Positions 8,346-17,756 of a stretch of DNA of 64,000 bases are shown here, in pieces. Below the pieces are notes generated by a model. That model saw only the letters and a list, made by a program, of their open reading frames with translations. It was not told the DNA's origin and made no database searches. The stretch is from Sphingobium wenxiniae. Its GTDB lineage: Bacteria; Pseudomonadota; Alphaproteobacteria; Sphingomonadales; Sphingomonadaceae. The stretch is from the NCBI RefSeq assembly GCF_007830065.1, contig NZ_VLKK01000006.1, forward strand, positions 62,001-126,000, written 5' to 3'. A program made the position numbers and the translations under genes. The first letter of the stretch is position 1; each line of letters begins with the position of its first letter.

Positions 8346-10126
8346 ACGACCGCCGTCGCCTTTCCCCCCATTCCGTTCCCGATCCGGCCGGGGCCAAGGA
8401 TTTCGAGGCCGAGAAGCGGGATGATGGGATCGAGCAGGGCAAGCGGCTCATCCGTCTGGCGGATGACAAGGGACTGTCGCTGGCCCAGCGGATCGCCAAC
8501 CGCTTCTATCTGCTGAGTTGGAAGACGCCGCTGCACGGCCGCCGCCTGAAAGGCAAATATCCGCTGAAGCTGCTGGCCGTTCCGGAGGACGAGATTCCCG
8601 GCGACGCGCAAACCGGTCAGGCGATCCGTGCGGGCTATTTCCTGTTCCGGGGTATGAAGCAGCCGGTCGACACGCTGGATTTCGGCACGCTGGGCCTGAC
8701 GCCGGGCTTCGCCGACTATCTCCACGGCTTCCGCTGGCTGCGCGATCTGTCGAGCGTCGCCACGCGCGAGCAGGGCGCGCCGGTGGCGGAAAGCGTGATG
8801 CGGAAATGGCTGGCCGCCCATGCCGAAGTGCCCGACGAACCGGCCTGGCGCGCGGACAATGCGGGATGGCGGCTGCTGTTCTGGACCGCCCATGCGCCGC
8901 TAATCCTGTCGTCGAGCGATCTGGTCTACCGCTCGCTGGTGCTCAACTGCATCGCGCGGACGGCGCGGCATCTGGACCAGATCGCCGACAAGGCGCCGGT
9001 CGGCCTGCCCCGGCTGGTGGCGTGGGGGGCGATCGTCGCCGCCTCCATGCTGATTCCGGGCGGCGCGGCGCGCAAGATGTTCGGGGAAGCGGGCCTCAAG
9101 CGCGCCATGGAAAGCGCTTTCCATGGCGACGGCGGCATCGTGTCGCGCTCGCCAGGGGACCAGCTGGAAGCTGTCATGCTGCTGTCGATGGTCGCGGCGG
9201 TCTATGACGCGCGGCGGGAACAGGCGCCCGCTTTCCTGCCTGACGGTTTGGCCCGCGCGGTGCCGGCGCTGCTGGGGCTGACCCATGGCGACGGGGGCCT
9301 GGGCAACTGGCAGGGCGCGGGAGCGATTCCGCCCGATCGGGTGCAGGCGGTGGTGCAGGCCAGCCGCGTGCGGACGCGCCCGCAGCGGCAGGCGCGCGAA
9401 TGGGGCTATCAGCGGTTGGCGGCGGGCGGAACGGTGGTGCAGGTCGACGCCGCCCCGCCCCCGGTCGCGCGGCTGGCTGCGGCAGGGTGCGGATCGACCG
9501 GCGCGATCGAGATCAGCGACGGCCCGCATCGCCTGATCGTCAATTGCGGCGGGGCGGCGCTGGAGGGGCAGTGGATTCCCCGCGATCTGGCGCAGGGGCT
9601 AAGGACCACGGCGGCGCACAGCACGCTGATCCTCAACGACAGCAATTCGACCGCGCTGCTACCCGACGGCACGCTGGGCAAGGGCGTGACCGAGGTGGAG
9701 CTGAACCGGCAGGAGTTGGAGAACGGCAGCCGCGTGGATATCAGCCATGACGGTTATGTGCGGCGCCTGGGCTATGTCCACCGTCGCCTGCTGCTGATGA
9801 GCGGGGACGGCAAGGAGATACGGGGCGAGGATATGCTGACCCCGGCGGAGCGGCGGAAGAAGCCCGGCAGGCTGCCGCTGCAACTGCGCTTCCATCTGGC
9901 GCCGGGCGTCGAACCGACGACCACGGCGGACGGCATGGGCGCGCTGCTGCGGATCGACATGGGCGCGCTGTGGCAATTCCGGGCGAGCGCGGGGAAGCTT
10001 TCCGTCGAGGAAAGCCTGTGGGTCGACGGTGACGGACGGCCGCATGGAACGCAGCAGCTTGTCCTGACCGGCGAGGCGCTGCCCGGCGGATCGAGCATCG
10101 GGTGGCTGTTCAAGCGCGTGGGATAG
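8342..10126 (+). CDS. Heparinase II/III family protein
   Basis: A 594-aa protein with an alpha-helical toroid N-terminal half (residues about 60-330, [40 protein letters not shown]) and a C-terminal beta-sandwich (about 350-580) of the heparinase II/III lyase family. Such proteins cleave uronic-acid polysaccharides by beta-elimination, but I see no signal peptide, and this rpe/purH-linked subfamily has no established substrate. It starts at GTG 8342 overlapping the rpe stop. The position between rpe and purH recurs in alphaproteobacteria. Confidence 0.8.
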   Translation: MNDRRRLSPHSVPDPAGAKDFEAEKRDDGIEQGKRLIRLADDKGLSLAQRIANRFYLLSWKTPLHGRRLKGKYPLKLLAVPEDEIPGDAQTGQAIRAGYFLFRGMKQPVDTLDFGTLGLTPGFADYLHGFRWLRDLSSVATREQGAPVAESVMRKWLAAHAEVPDEPAWRADNAGWRLLFWTAHAPLILSSSDLVYRSLVLNCIARTARHLDQIADKAPVGLPRLVAWGAIVAASMLIPGGAARKMFGEAGLKRAMESAFHGDGGIVSRSPGDQLEAVMLLSMVAAVYDARREQAPAFLPDGLARAVPALLGLTHGDGGLGNWQGAGAIPPDRVQAVVQASRVRTRPQRQAREWGYQRLAAGGTVVQVDAAPPPVARLAAAGCGSTGAIEISDGPHRLIVNCGGAALEGQWIPRDLAQGLRTTAAHSTLILNDSNSTALLPDGTLGKGVTEVELNRQELENGSRVDISHDGYVRRLGYVHRRLLLMSGDGKEIRGEDMLTPAERRKKPGRLPLQLRFHLAPGVEPTTTADGMGALLRIDMGALWQFRASAGKLSVEESLWVDGDGRPHGTQQLVLTGEALPGGSSIGWLFKRVG

Positions 10127-10260
10127 ACCCGTTAACCTTCCCCACCATCCGCCCAATCGTCCGCCGCGCAATGCCACGGGGCTATATTTTTTCCGCCCGC
10201 GGCACTAAGGGGCTGGGCCAATCGCCAAGCCGAGTCCGAAAAGCAGGAAAGCCCATCTCC

Positions 10261-11862
10261 ATGACCCCCTCACCCGCAGACGTCACTATCAAGCGCGCCC
10301 TTCTGTCCGTGTCCGACAAGAGCGGCCTCATTGAACTGGGGCAGGCGCTGGGGCAGCATGGGGTGGAGCTGGTGTCGACGGGCGGCACGGCCAAGGCGCT
10401 GCGCGATGCGGGCCTTGAGGTGAAGGATATTTCCGACCTCACCGGCTTTCCCGAAATGATGGACGGGCGCGTCAAGACGCTGCATCCCAAGGTGCATGGC
10501 GGCCTGCTCGCCGTGCGGAACAACGCCGAGCATGTGGCGTCGATGCAGGAACATGAAATCGGCGCGATCGATCTGGTGGTGGTCAACCTCTATCCCTTTG
10601 CGGCGACCGTGGCGCGCGGCGCGGACCGGGACGAGATCATCGAGAATATCGACATTGGCGGCCCCTCCATGGTGCGTTCCGCCGCGAAGAATCACGAAAG
10701 CGTCGCCATCGTCACCGATCCGGCGGACTATGCCCGCCTGATCGTGGAAATGGGGGAGAAGGGCGGTGCGACGTCCTACGATTTCCGGCGGATGCTGGCG
10801 GCGAAGGCCTATGCGGCGACGGCGGCCTATGATTCGATGATCGCGAGCTGGTTCGCCTTTGCCGATCAGGGCGTGATGTTCCCCGAAACGCTGGCCGTGT
10901 CGAGCAAGCTGGGCGCGACGCTGCGCTATGGCGAGAATCCGCACCAGTCGGCGGCGCTCTACCTGCCGGTGGGACCGACCGCCAACGGCATCGCGCAGGC
11001 GAAGCAGGTGCAGGGCAAGGAACTGTCTTACAACAACTACAACGATGCCGACGCCGCGCTGGAACTGGTCAGCGAATTTCGCGACGGCCCGCCGACCGTG
11101 GTGATCGTGAAGCACGCCAATCCCTGTGGCGTAGCGACGGGCGAGACGCTGATCGAAGCCTATGAGGCGGCGCTCGCCTGCGATAGCGTGTCGGCTTTCG
11201 GCGGCATCATCGCGGTCAACCGGCCTCTCGATGGCCCGACGGCGGAGGCGATCAGCGGTATCTTCACCGAAGTCGTCGCCGCGCCCGATGCGAACGCGGA
11301 AGCCAAGGCCATCTTCGCGAAGAAGAAGAATCTGCGCCTGCTGCTGACCGGCGAACTGCCCGATCCGGCGCGCGCCGGCTTGATGATGAAGAGCATCGCG
11401 GGCGGCATCCTGGTGCAGGGCCGCGACAATGGCCGGGTGACGCGGGACATGCTGAAGGTCGTCACCAAGCGCGCGCCGACGGAGCAGGAACTGACCGACT
11501 GCCTGTTCGCCTGGACCGTCGCCAAGCATGTGAAGTCCAACGCCATCGTCTATGCCAGGGGCGGCAGCATAGCGGGCATCGGCGCGGGGCAGATGAACCG
11601 TCTGGAATCCGCGCGCATCGCCGCGTGGAAGGCGAAGGATGCGGCGGACAAGGCGGGCTGGGCCGAGCCGCGCACCATCGGGTCGGCGGTGGCCTCGGAC
11701 GCCTTCTTCCCCTTTGCCGACGGGCTGCTGGCGGCGGTCGAGGCGGGCGCGAGCGCGGTGATCCAGCCGGGCGGCTCGATCCGCGACGAGGAAGTGATCG
11801 CGGCGGCGGACGAGGCAGGGCTAGCAATGGTCTTCACCGGGATGCGCCACTTCCGGCATTGA
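10261..11862 (+). CDS. purH: Bifunctional AICAR formyltransferase / IMP cyclohydrolase
   Basis: Catalyses the last two steps of de novo purine synthesis (AICAR to FAICAR to IMP). It has 533 aa, the usual length. The N-terminal IMP cyclohydrolase domain (MGS-like) begins at [19 protein letters not shown] and includes [13 protein letters not shown] and [14 protein letters not shown]. The transformylase domain carries [23 protein letters not shown] (catalytic Lys-His) and [14 protein letters not shown]. The frame is open from 10102. ATG 10261, preceded by CAGGAAAG, gives the canonical N-terminus. Confidence 0.96.
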   Translation: MTPSPADVTIKRALLSVSDKSGLIELGQALGQHGVELVSTGGTAKALRDAGLEVKDISDLTGFPEMMDGRVKTLHPKVHGGLLAVRNNAEHVASMQEHEIGAIDLVVVNLYPFAATVARGADRDEIIENIDIGGPSMVRSAAKNHESVAIVTDPADYARLIVEMGEKGGATSYDFRRMLAAKAYAATAAYDSMIASWFAFADQGVMFPETLAVSSKLGATLRYGENPHQSAALYLPVGPTANGIAQAKQVQGKELSYNNYNDADAALELVSEFRDGPPTVVIVKHANPCGVATGETLIEAYEAALACDSVSAFGGIIAVNRPLDGPTAEAISGIFTEVVAAPDANAEAKAIFAKKKNLRLLLTGELPDPARAGLMMKSIAGGILVQGRDNGRVTRDMLKVVTKRAPTEQELTDCLFAWTVAKHVKSNAIVYARGGSIAGIGAGQMNRLESARIAAWKAKDAADKAGWAEPRTIGSAVASDAFFPFADGLLAAVEAGASAVIQPGGSIRDEEVIAAADEAGLAMVFTGMRHFRH

Positions 11863-11877
11863 TCGCCGGAAGGGCGG

Positions 11878-12354
11878 TCAGGCGGGCTGGAAACTCAGCG
11901 CCACGCCGTTCATGCAATAGCGCTTGCCGGTGGGTGGGGGGCCGTCATCGAAGACATGGCCCAGATGCCCGCCACAACGCGCGCAATGCACTTCCGTCCG
12001 CACATAGCCCAGATCGAAGTCCCGCGATGTGCCAACCGCCTTGCGAAGCGGCGCGGTGAAACTGGGCCAGCCGGTGCCGCTGTCGAACTTGGTCTTCGAA
12101 CTGAACACGGGCAGCGCGCATCCGGCGCAGGCGAAGGCGCCCGCCCGATGCTCACGATTGAGGGGGCTGGAAAAGGGCGGTTCGGTCGCCTGTTGGCGCA
12201 GCACCTTATAGGCCCATGGCGAGAGCCGCTTGCGCCATTGCGCGTCGGACAGGCTGAAGGGATAGGCGGCTTCAGCCCGGCCAGGGTCGAACCGCCACAG
12301 CACAAGCGCGACCGCGCCCGCGGCAACGCCGCCAAGGAACCACCGTCGATTCAT
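11878..12354 (-). CDS. msrB: Peptide-methionine (R)-S-oxide reductase with exported N-terminus
   Basis: Reduces methionine-R-sulfoxide in proteins. It has 158 aa. The MsrB domain has two zinc CxxC pairs (CAGC, CARC), [11 protein letters not shown], and the catalytic region [11 protein letters not shown]. Before it lies [21 protein letters not shown], a twin-arginine followed by a hydrophobic stretch, which points to a Tat signal or a membrane anchor, so the enzyme probably acts in the periplasm. The frame is open upstream to 12519, but ATG 12354 gives this recognisable export signal. It converges with purH, 15 bp apart. Confidence 0.92.
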   Translation of the reverse strand: MNRRWFLGGVAAGAVALVLWRFDPGRAEAAYPFSLSDAQWRKRLSPWAYKVLRQQATEPPFSSPLNREHRAGAFACAGCALPVFSSKTKFDSGTGWPSFTAPLRKAVGTSRDFDLGYVRTEVHCARCGGHLGHVFDDGPPPTGKRYCMNGVALSFQPA

Positions 12355-12364
12355 GCCGCATATC

Positions 12365-13558
12365 CTAGCTCGCCGGGGGTGAGCGCCGCCTGAACAACGG
12401 ACGCTTCGTACCGCTGTGGAGGACATGGCGGCGGAACAGCCACACGCCCATGCGGATGATGAGCGCGACCCATAGCGCCTGCCACGCCAGCGCCAGCACA
12501 TGCGGCCAGAGCGCGGCATCCTGCGCCGCCCGGGCGATCATCGCGAAGGGAGACGACAAGGGAAAGACCGCCGCCGCGATCTCCGGCGCGGAGCCCATAT
12601 GATCGACGGCGTATGTCGCGAAGAAGAAGACGACCATCTGCCCCATGGTGACGGGCATGTTCAGCGTCTGCACTTCCCGCACGGTCGCCGCCTGCGCCCC
12701 GATGCCGAGGAACAGCGAGCCGAGCAGGCAATAGGCCATGGCGAAATAGAGCAGGGCGAGCAGGAGGAAGACCGGCCAGCCGACCGCCGGCGTAGGCAGG
12801 GCGAATCCCGGTCCGGCGAGCAGGCCCATGCCGGCCAGGGCGCAGACTGCCCAGAAGAATATGCCGATGAAGCTCATCGACAGCATCGCCACCAACTTGC
12901 CGAGGAAGACCGCGTCGATGGGGACGGCGGCGGCCAGAATTTCGATCACCTTGTTGTTCTTTTCCTCCACCATATTGGACAGGACCATGCCCGCCAGCAA
13001 CATGGTGAGGAGGAACATCAGGATCTGCGCCGCGCGTCCGGTGGTCAGCCGCGCCTGCGCCTGGCCGCTGGCGCTGAGCGCGACCGGATTGCGCTCCACC
13101 CGCACCTCCGGCAACGTGGCGCGCATCTCGGCCGCGCTGGCGATCAGGCGGACATCCCCTTCCAGCCGCGCAATGTCGGCGCGCTGGCCGGTCAGGACCA
13201 GCCGGTCGACCGATCCGGAAACGACCGCAGCATAGCCCGCGTCGCTGCGTGCCAGCAACTGCTGCGGATCGGCGGGCCACGGCGCGGCTTTCAATGCGGA
13301 GATATGATCGGCCCCGATCCGGCGGGCGATGGCTTCCCGTGCATCGAGCATCCGGGCGGCTTGCGCCGGCGGCATGGACAGGCCCATGGCGGGGCGTAAG
13401 CTGTCGTTGCTGATCTTTTCGCTCAGACCGCCGAACGCCATGCCGATCAGGATCGGAAGAAGCGGTCCCAGCAGGAAGAACAGGAAGGTCCGGGTGAAGA
13501 TGACCGCCGAAAAATCCCGCCGCGCGATGACCATGGCGGATCGCATCATGTCCTTCAT
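12365..13558 (-). CDS. ABC-2 type transporter permease
   Basis: A 397-aa inner-membrane permease. One membrane segment near the N-terminus (TRTFLFFLLGPLLPILIGMAFGG) is followed by a large extracytoplasmic domain (about residues 50-190) and a cluster of five or six segments in the C-terminal half. This NatB/YhaP-like architecture is typical of Na+ or drug exporters. The gene overlaps the ATPase gene by 4 bp (ATGA), so the two form one exporter. The cargo is not known. Confidence 0.88.
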   Translation of the reverse strand: MKDMMRSAMVIARRDFSAVIFTRTFLFFLLGPLLPILIGMAFGGLSEKISNDSLRPAMGLSMPPAQAARMLDAREAIARRIGADHISALKAAPWPADPQQLLARSDAGYAAVVSGSVDRLVLTGQRADIARLEGDVRLIASAAEMRATLPEVRVERNPVALSASGQAQARLTTGRAAQILMFLLTMLLAGMVLSNMVEEKNNKVIEILAAAVPIDAVFLGKLVAMLSMSFIGIFFWAVCALAGMGLLAGPGFALPTPAVGWPVFLLLALLYFAMAYCLLGSLFLGIGAQAATVREVQTLNMPVTMGQMVVFFFATYAVDHMGSAPEIAAAVFPLSSPFAMIARAAQDAALWPHVLALAWQALWVALIIRMGVWLFRRHVLHSGTKRPLFRRRSPPAS

Positions 13559-14520
13559 GCCGTGTCCTCCCGCGCCCGATCTTCCTCCATCTGCCGCGCG
13601 ACCGCTTCCCCGGCGATGGCGACGAAGGCGTCATGCAGGCCGGGCCGTTCGATCGACAGGCTTTCGATCCCGGCGTCGGCGTCCAGCAAGGCGCGCAGCA
13701 GCGGTTCGATCCCGCCATCAGGCAGCGCGAAATGCCAGGCGCCGTCCTGCGCCAGCGTCTCGCCCGGCAGGGCGCGCCGCCACGGCCCGTCGCTCGACCG
13801 GGTGCGGAGCGTCACCTGCGGACGCAGCCTGTCGCGCGCCTTGGCCACCGATCCCTCGAACCGTATGCGGCCGCCCGCCACGATGGCGATCCGTTCGCAC
13901 AGCCGTTCGGCATGGGCGATGACATGGGTGGAGAAAAGCACCGTCACCCCCGCCCGCGCCTGTTCGCGAATCAGCGCCTCCAGCTTGCCTTGGTTGATCG
14001 CGTCGAGGCCGGAAAAGGGTTCGTCCAGCACGATGAGGCGCGGTTCGTGAACGATGGTGCCGAAAAGCTGCACGGTCTGGGCCATGCCCTTGGAAAGCTG
14101 GCGGATGGGCTTGTCGGCCGACGCGCCCAGCCCATGCGCCTCCAGCATGGCACGGGCGCGTTCCCGCCCGATCTTGAGCGGCAGGCCGCGCAGCGCGCCC
14201 ATGAAAGCGATGGCGTCATAGGCTTTCATCGAAGGATAAAGGCCCCGTTCTTCCGGCAGATAGCCGACGAGGCGCGACTGGCGCAGCGGCTGCGGGTCGC
14301 CCAGCAGGGTGCGGTGGCCTTCATCGGGATCGACGATGCCGAGCAGCGTCCGCAGCAGCGTCGTCTTGCCCGCGCCATTGGGGCCGAGCACGCCATAGAT
14401 AGTCCCGGTGGGCACGGCGATGTCGATGCCGTTCACCGCGCGGAAATCGCCGAATGTCTTGACAAGCCCGTGGGCTTCGACGGCATAGGCGGTTTGCGGG
14501 GTCAGTGTATCGCCGATCAT
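13555..14520 (-). CDS. ABC transporter ATP-binding protein (NatA-like)
   Basis: A 321-aa ATPase. Walker A is GPNGAGKTT, the signature region is RQLSKGMAQTVQLFG (SKGM in place of SGGQ, as in the NatA/YhaQ group), Walker B is LIVLDEPFSGLD and the H-loop is STHVIAHAE. A C-terminal extension of about 90 residues is probably regulatory. ATG 14520 gives the proper N-terminus although the frame is open to 14619. It drives the permease encoded immediately downstream and is divergent from queG, 22 bp apart. Confidence 0.92.
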   Translation of the reverse strand: MIGDTLTPQTAYAVEAHGLVKTFGDFRAVNGIDIAVPTGTIYGVLGPNGAGKTTLLRTLLGIVDPDEGHRTLLGDPQPLRQSRLVGYLPEERGLYPSMKAYDAIAFMGALRGLPLKIGRERARAMLEAHGLGASADKPIRQLSKGMAQTVQLFGTIVHEPRLIVLDEPFSGLDAINQGKLEALIREQARAGVTVLFSTHVIAHAERLCERIAIVAGGRIRFEGSVAKARDRLRPQVTLRTRSSDGPWRRALPGETLAQDGAWHFALPDGGIEPLLRALLDADAGIESLSIERPGLHDAFVAIAGEAVARQMEEDRAREDTA

Positions 14521-14542
14521 ATGCCCCAAATAGTGACAGCCG

Positions 14543-15595
14543 ATGGCAACGCAAATCGAAACCTTGGAACAACGCCTTAAGGCGGAGGCCGCGCGGCTGG
14601 GTTTTGCCGCCTGCGCCATCGCGTCCGCCGACGCCGCGCCGATGGCGGGCCGGCGGCTGCGCGACTGGCTGGACGCGGGGCATCATGGCGGCATGCTGTG
14701 GATGGAGGAGCGCGCGGCGCAGCGCGGATCGCCCAGGGGGCTGTGGCCAGAGGTGCGGAGCGTCGTGATGCTGGGGATGAGCTATGCGCCGGGGCGCGAT
14801 CCGCTGGCGCTCGCCGATGCGGGGGATCGGGCGCGGATTTCGGTCTATGCCCAGGGCAAGGATTATCACGATATCGTCAAGAAAGGGCTTAAGGCGCTGG
14901 CCCGGTGGCTGGTGGCGCAGCAGGACGGCGCGCTCAAAGTCTTTGTCGATACGGCCCCGGTGATGGAAAAGCCCCTGGCCATGGCGGCGGGGCTGGGCTG
15001 GCAGGGAAAGCACAGCAATCTGGTGAGCCGGACGCATGGAAGCTGGCTGTTCCTTGGCGCGATCTACAGCGAGATCGCGCTGGCGACCGATCAGGGGGAA
15101 CAGGATCATTGCGGAAGCTGCAACGCCTGTCAGACGGCCTGTCCCACCAACGCCTTTCCCTCGCCCTATGTAGTCGATGCGCGGCGGTGCATTTCCTACC
15201 TCACCATCGAGCATAAGGGACCGATCCCGGAGGAATTGCGGCGCGGCATCGGCAACCGCGTCTATGGCTGCGACGACTGCCTGGCGGTATGCCCGTGGAA
15301 CAAGTTCGCCGATGCGGGGGCGGCGAACCGGGCGTTCATGGGCCGAGCGGAACTGGCCGCGCCCGCCATAGGGGATCTGCTGGCGCTGGACGACGTGGCT
15401 TTTCGGGAGATTTTCTCCGGCTCGCCGATCAAGCGGATCGGGCGCGGCCGCATGGTCCGCAACGCCGCCATCGCCGCCGGGAACAGCGGGGATCGGCGGT
15501 TGATCGCGAAGCTGCAAGCGTTGACGGGCGACCCCGATCCCGTGGTGGCGGAAGCAGCGGACTGGGCGATTGGAAGGCTGTCGATCCAGTCCTAG
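14543..15595 (+). CDS. queG: Epoxyqueuosine reductase
   Basis: Reduces epoxyqueuosine to queuosine in tRNA, using cobalamin and two 4Fe-4S clusters. It has 350 aa. The N-terminal domain has VVMLGMSYAPG and the catalytic-region aspartate in FVDTAPVMEKPLA. The ferredoxin-like clusters are CGSCNACQTACP and CDDCLAVCP. A C-terminal HEAT-like helical region follows (RNAAIAAGNSGDRRLI). The length and motifs are complete. Its TAG overlaps the stop of the convergent lipoprotein gene within the palindrome CTAG. Confidence 0.95.
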   Translation: MATQIETLEQRLKAEAARLGFAACAIASADAAPMAGRRLRDWLDAGHHGGMLWMEERAAQRGSPRGLWPEVRSVVMLGMSYAPGRDPLALADAGDRARISVYAQGKDYHDIVKKGLKALARWLVAQQDGALKVFVDTAPVMEKPLAMAAGLGWQGKHSNLVSRTHGSWLFLGAIYSEIALATDQGEQDHCGSCNACQTACPTNAFPSPYVVDARRCISYLTIEHKGPIPEELRRGIGNRVYGCDDCLAVCPWNKFADAGAANRAFMGRAELAAPAIGDLLALDDVAFREIFSGSPIKRIGRGRMVRNAAIAAGNSGDRRLIAKLQALTGDPDPVVAEAADWAIGRLSIQS

Positions 15596-15966
15596 CGGCC
15601 CTGCAAGGACGTGGCGCAACCCGCCGAGTCGACACCCGCGCCCGAAGGCGCGCGCGCATCCACATGGGTGACGACCGGCTCCTTCCCCTGCCCCGGCGCA
15701 TAGAGATAGGCGTCGAGCACGCAGCGGCCATTGGCGAACTGGAGCTTGCGCATCGTGCTTTCGCGAATGTCGAGGCGCGGCGTGCCCAGCATCTGCGTCA
15801 GATGCTTCGCATCCAGACCCATGAGCGGCCCGGTCTTCATGAAGGCGCTTGCGGGCGGGCCGGCGGGCGGAGGCGGCTGACGCGTCGCCGGCACCACCGT
15901 TCCTGCCCCGCAGGCGGCTAGCGGCAGCGACAGCAGGCCGGTCAGCAAGAGACGGGTCGGTTTCAT
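15592..15966 (-). CDS. Small lipoprotein of unknown function
   Basis: A 124-aa protein with a lipoprotein signal peptide (MKPTRLLLTGLLSLPLAACG; lipobox LAAC, lipidated cysteine at 19). After a proline-rich linker, a compact domain (LMGLDAKHLTQMLGTPRLD, LQFANGRCVLDAYLYAPG) loosely resembles BamE/SmpA-like modules, which I cannot confirm. It overlaps the upstream EI24 gene by 4 bp (ATGA), so it is co-expressed with that membrane protein. It converges with queG, sharing the CTAG at 15592-15595. Confidence 0.75.
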   Translation of the reverse strand: MKPTRLLLTGLLSLPLAACGAGTVVPATRQPPPPAGPPASAFMKTGPLMGLDAKHLTQMLGTPRLDIRESTMRKLQFANGRCVLDAYLYAPGQGKEPVVTHVDARAPSGAGVDSAGCATSLQGR

Positions 15967-16631
15967 GCGCTTTTCCTTCTGACGCCATGCAGCATGTGCA
16001 CCGCCATAGCCGCGCTCCACACCGGCGCAAGCAGGTTGACGAAGGGGACGATGAAGAGAAGCGTCGAAACGAGGCCCAGCAGCCACCGGCTGCCGCGCGG
16101 GATGGGCGGGCGCGCGGGGTGACGCGGCTCCACCAGATCGGCCAGATCGCGGCCCAGCAGATAGGTGTTGAGCAGCAGGAACAGGCCGATGGTGCCGAAA
16201 CCCACCGCCAGCAGGGCGATATAGGCGGGCAAGGCGATCAGGTTCCAGCCCAGGGTCCGGCCCAGCGAGGCCAGCGCGAAACGCAGGCTGCGGGCCGGGC
16301 CGACGGGGCGGGCTTCGCGCGCTGCTTCGGAGTAGCTGCCCTGCTCGACCGCCATCACGATGTCGTCGGCATAAAAGCCCATGACCGCCATGGCGACGAC
16401 GCGGAACAGCAGCCAGCCCGTCGGGATCATGGCGATGGCGGTGGCCGCCGCTTCGGCCAGCCCCCCGCCGCCCCAGCCGAAATACAGGCGCGCCGCATGG
16501 AAGGCGGCCCAGAGCGCAACGCCCAGCGCGACGAAGATCAGCAGCGTCAGCGCCAGCGATTTGGCGAGTAGCCTGCGGGTCGCGGCGTGAAAGAGGATCG
16601 GGAAGGCGCGCAGGGCGGCGACTATGACCAT
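15963..16631 (-). CDS. EI24/CysZ-like inner-membrane protein
   Basis: A 222-aa membrane protein with at least four long hydrophobic segments and the EI24-domain layout: the FALASLGRTLGWNLIALPAY amphipathic region, then GLFLLLNTYLLGRDLADLVE, and a final segment before VRRKSA. EI24/CysZ proteins include the sulfate permease CysZ, but no cys genes are adjacent, so sulfate transport is unproven. It is the first gene of a two-gene unit with the lipoprotein and is divergent from the adenosine kinase gene. Confidence 0.78.
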   Translation of the reverse strand: MVIVAALRAFPILFHAATRRLLAKSLALTLLIFVALGVALWAAFHAARLYFGWGGGGLAEAAATAIAMIPTGWLLFRVVAMAVMGFYADDIVMAVEQGSYSEAAREARPVGPARSLRFALASLGRTLGWNLIALPAYIALLAVGFGTIGLFLLLNTYLLGRDLADLVEPRHPARPPIPRGSRWLLGLVSTLLFIVPFVNLLAPVWSAAMAVHMLHGVRRKSA

Positions 16632-16753
16632 GGCCCGCTATCCCCCGTCCCGGCCGCGCCGTCAATCAGCGCCGTTGCACGCGGGCGGCCGCGCCGGTAG
16701 AGACGGGCGCGCAATCATCCTTTCCCTCCTCCTCCATCAGACAAGGATTCCGC

Positions 16754-17755
16754 GTGACCGCTTCCGCCCCCGCGCTTGATATTATCGCCATCGGCAATGC
16801 GATTGTCGACGTGCTCGCCCGCAGCGACGACGGCTTCCTCGCCGAACGCAGCCTGACCAAGGGCGCGATGCAACTGATCGACGCGAACATGGCAGAGCGG
16901 CTTTATGCCGACATGGACGCGGGCAAGGAAATCAGCGGCGGGTCGGCCGCCAACACGCTGGCGGGCATCGCCGCGCTGGGCAAGACATGCGGCTTCATCG
17001 GGCAGGTGTGCGACGATCAGCTGGGCGCGGTGTTCACCCATGACGTTCGCGCGCTGGGCATCCGTTACGACACGCCCCCGGTGAAGGGCGATGTGCCGAC
17101 GGCGCGCTGCCTGATCCTGGTGACGCCCGACGCGCAGCGGACGATGAACACCTTCCTGGGCGCGTCGCAGTTCTTGCCGGAATCGGCGCTGGACCTGGAC
17201 CTCATTCGGTCGGCGGCCATCCTTTATCTGGAAGGCTATCTGTGGGACCCGGAGCAGCCGCGCAAGGCGATGCGCGCGGCCATCGACGCCGCGCGGAGCG
17301 CGGGGCGCAAGGTCGCCTTCACTTTGTCCGACACGTTCGTGATCGACCGGCACCGGGCGGATTTTGCCGAACTGATCGACGCGGGAAAGATCGACATCCT
17401 CTTTTCCAATGAGGGCGAGATTCAGTCGCTCGCGCAGATCGACGATTTCGACAAGGCGGTCGCCGCCATCGCGCCCAAGGTGCCGGTGCTGGTGTCGACG
17501 CGCAGCGAAAAGGGCGCGATCGCGGTGGTCGACGGCGTGCGTTACGAAGTGCCAGCCGCGCTGGTGTCGCAGATCGTGGACACGACGGGCGCGGGCGACC
17601 TGTTCGCCGCCGGTTTCCTCGCCGCGCATATCGATGGGATGGGCGTGGAAGACTGCCTACGTCTGGGCGCGGCGGCTGCGGCGGAAGTGATTTCCCACTG
17701 GGGCGCGCGGCCGGAGGAAGACCTGAAGCTGATCCGCGCCAAGCTGTTCCGCTGA
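16754..17755 (+). CDS. Adenosine kinase / PfkB-family sugar kinase
   Basis: A 333-aa ribokinase-fold enzyme expected to phosphorylate adenosine to AMP. N-terminal PfkB elements are visible (IAIGNAIVDVLA, SGGSAANTLAGIAALG), and the second PfkB signature DTTGAGDLFAAGFLAA carries the catalytic aspartate. The GTG start at 16754 has AAGGA just upstream. This lineage in alphaproteobacteria is usually annotated as adenosine kinase; other nucleoside or sugar substrates are possible. It converges with the flippase gene, one base apart. Confidence 0.88.
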   Translation: MTASAPALDIIAIGNAIVDVLARSDDGFLAERSLTKGAMQLIDANMAERLYADMDAGKEISGGSAANTLAGIAALGKTCGFIGQVCDDQLGAVFTHDVRALGIRYDTPPVKGDVPTARCLILVTPDAQRTMNTFLGASQFLPESALDLDLIRSAAILYLEGYLWDPEQPRKAMRAAIDAARSAGRKVAFTLSDTFVIDRHRADFAELIDAGKIDILFSNEGEIQSLAQIDDFDKAVAAIAPKVPVLVSTRSEKGAIAVVDGVRYEVPAALVSQIVDTTGAGDLFAAGFLAAHIDGMGVEDCLRLGAAAAAEVISHWGARPEEDLKLIRAKLFR

Positions 17756-17756
17756 G

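Noticed and set aside
8342-10126. Heparinase-like protein as a secreted polysaccharide lyase
   Set aside because: No signal peptide at the GTG start, and the gene is coupled to rpe and close to purH. I would not infer extracellular polysaccharide degradation.
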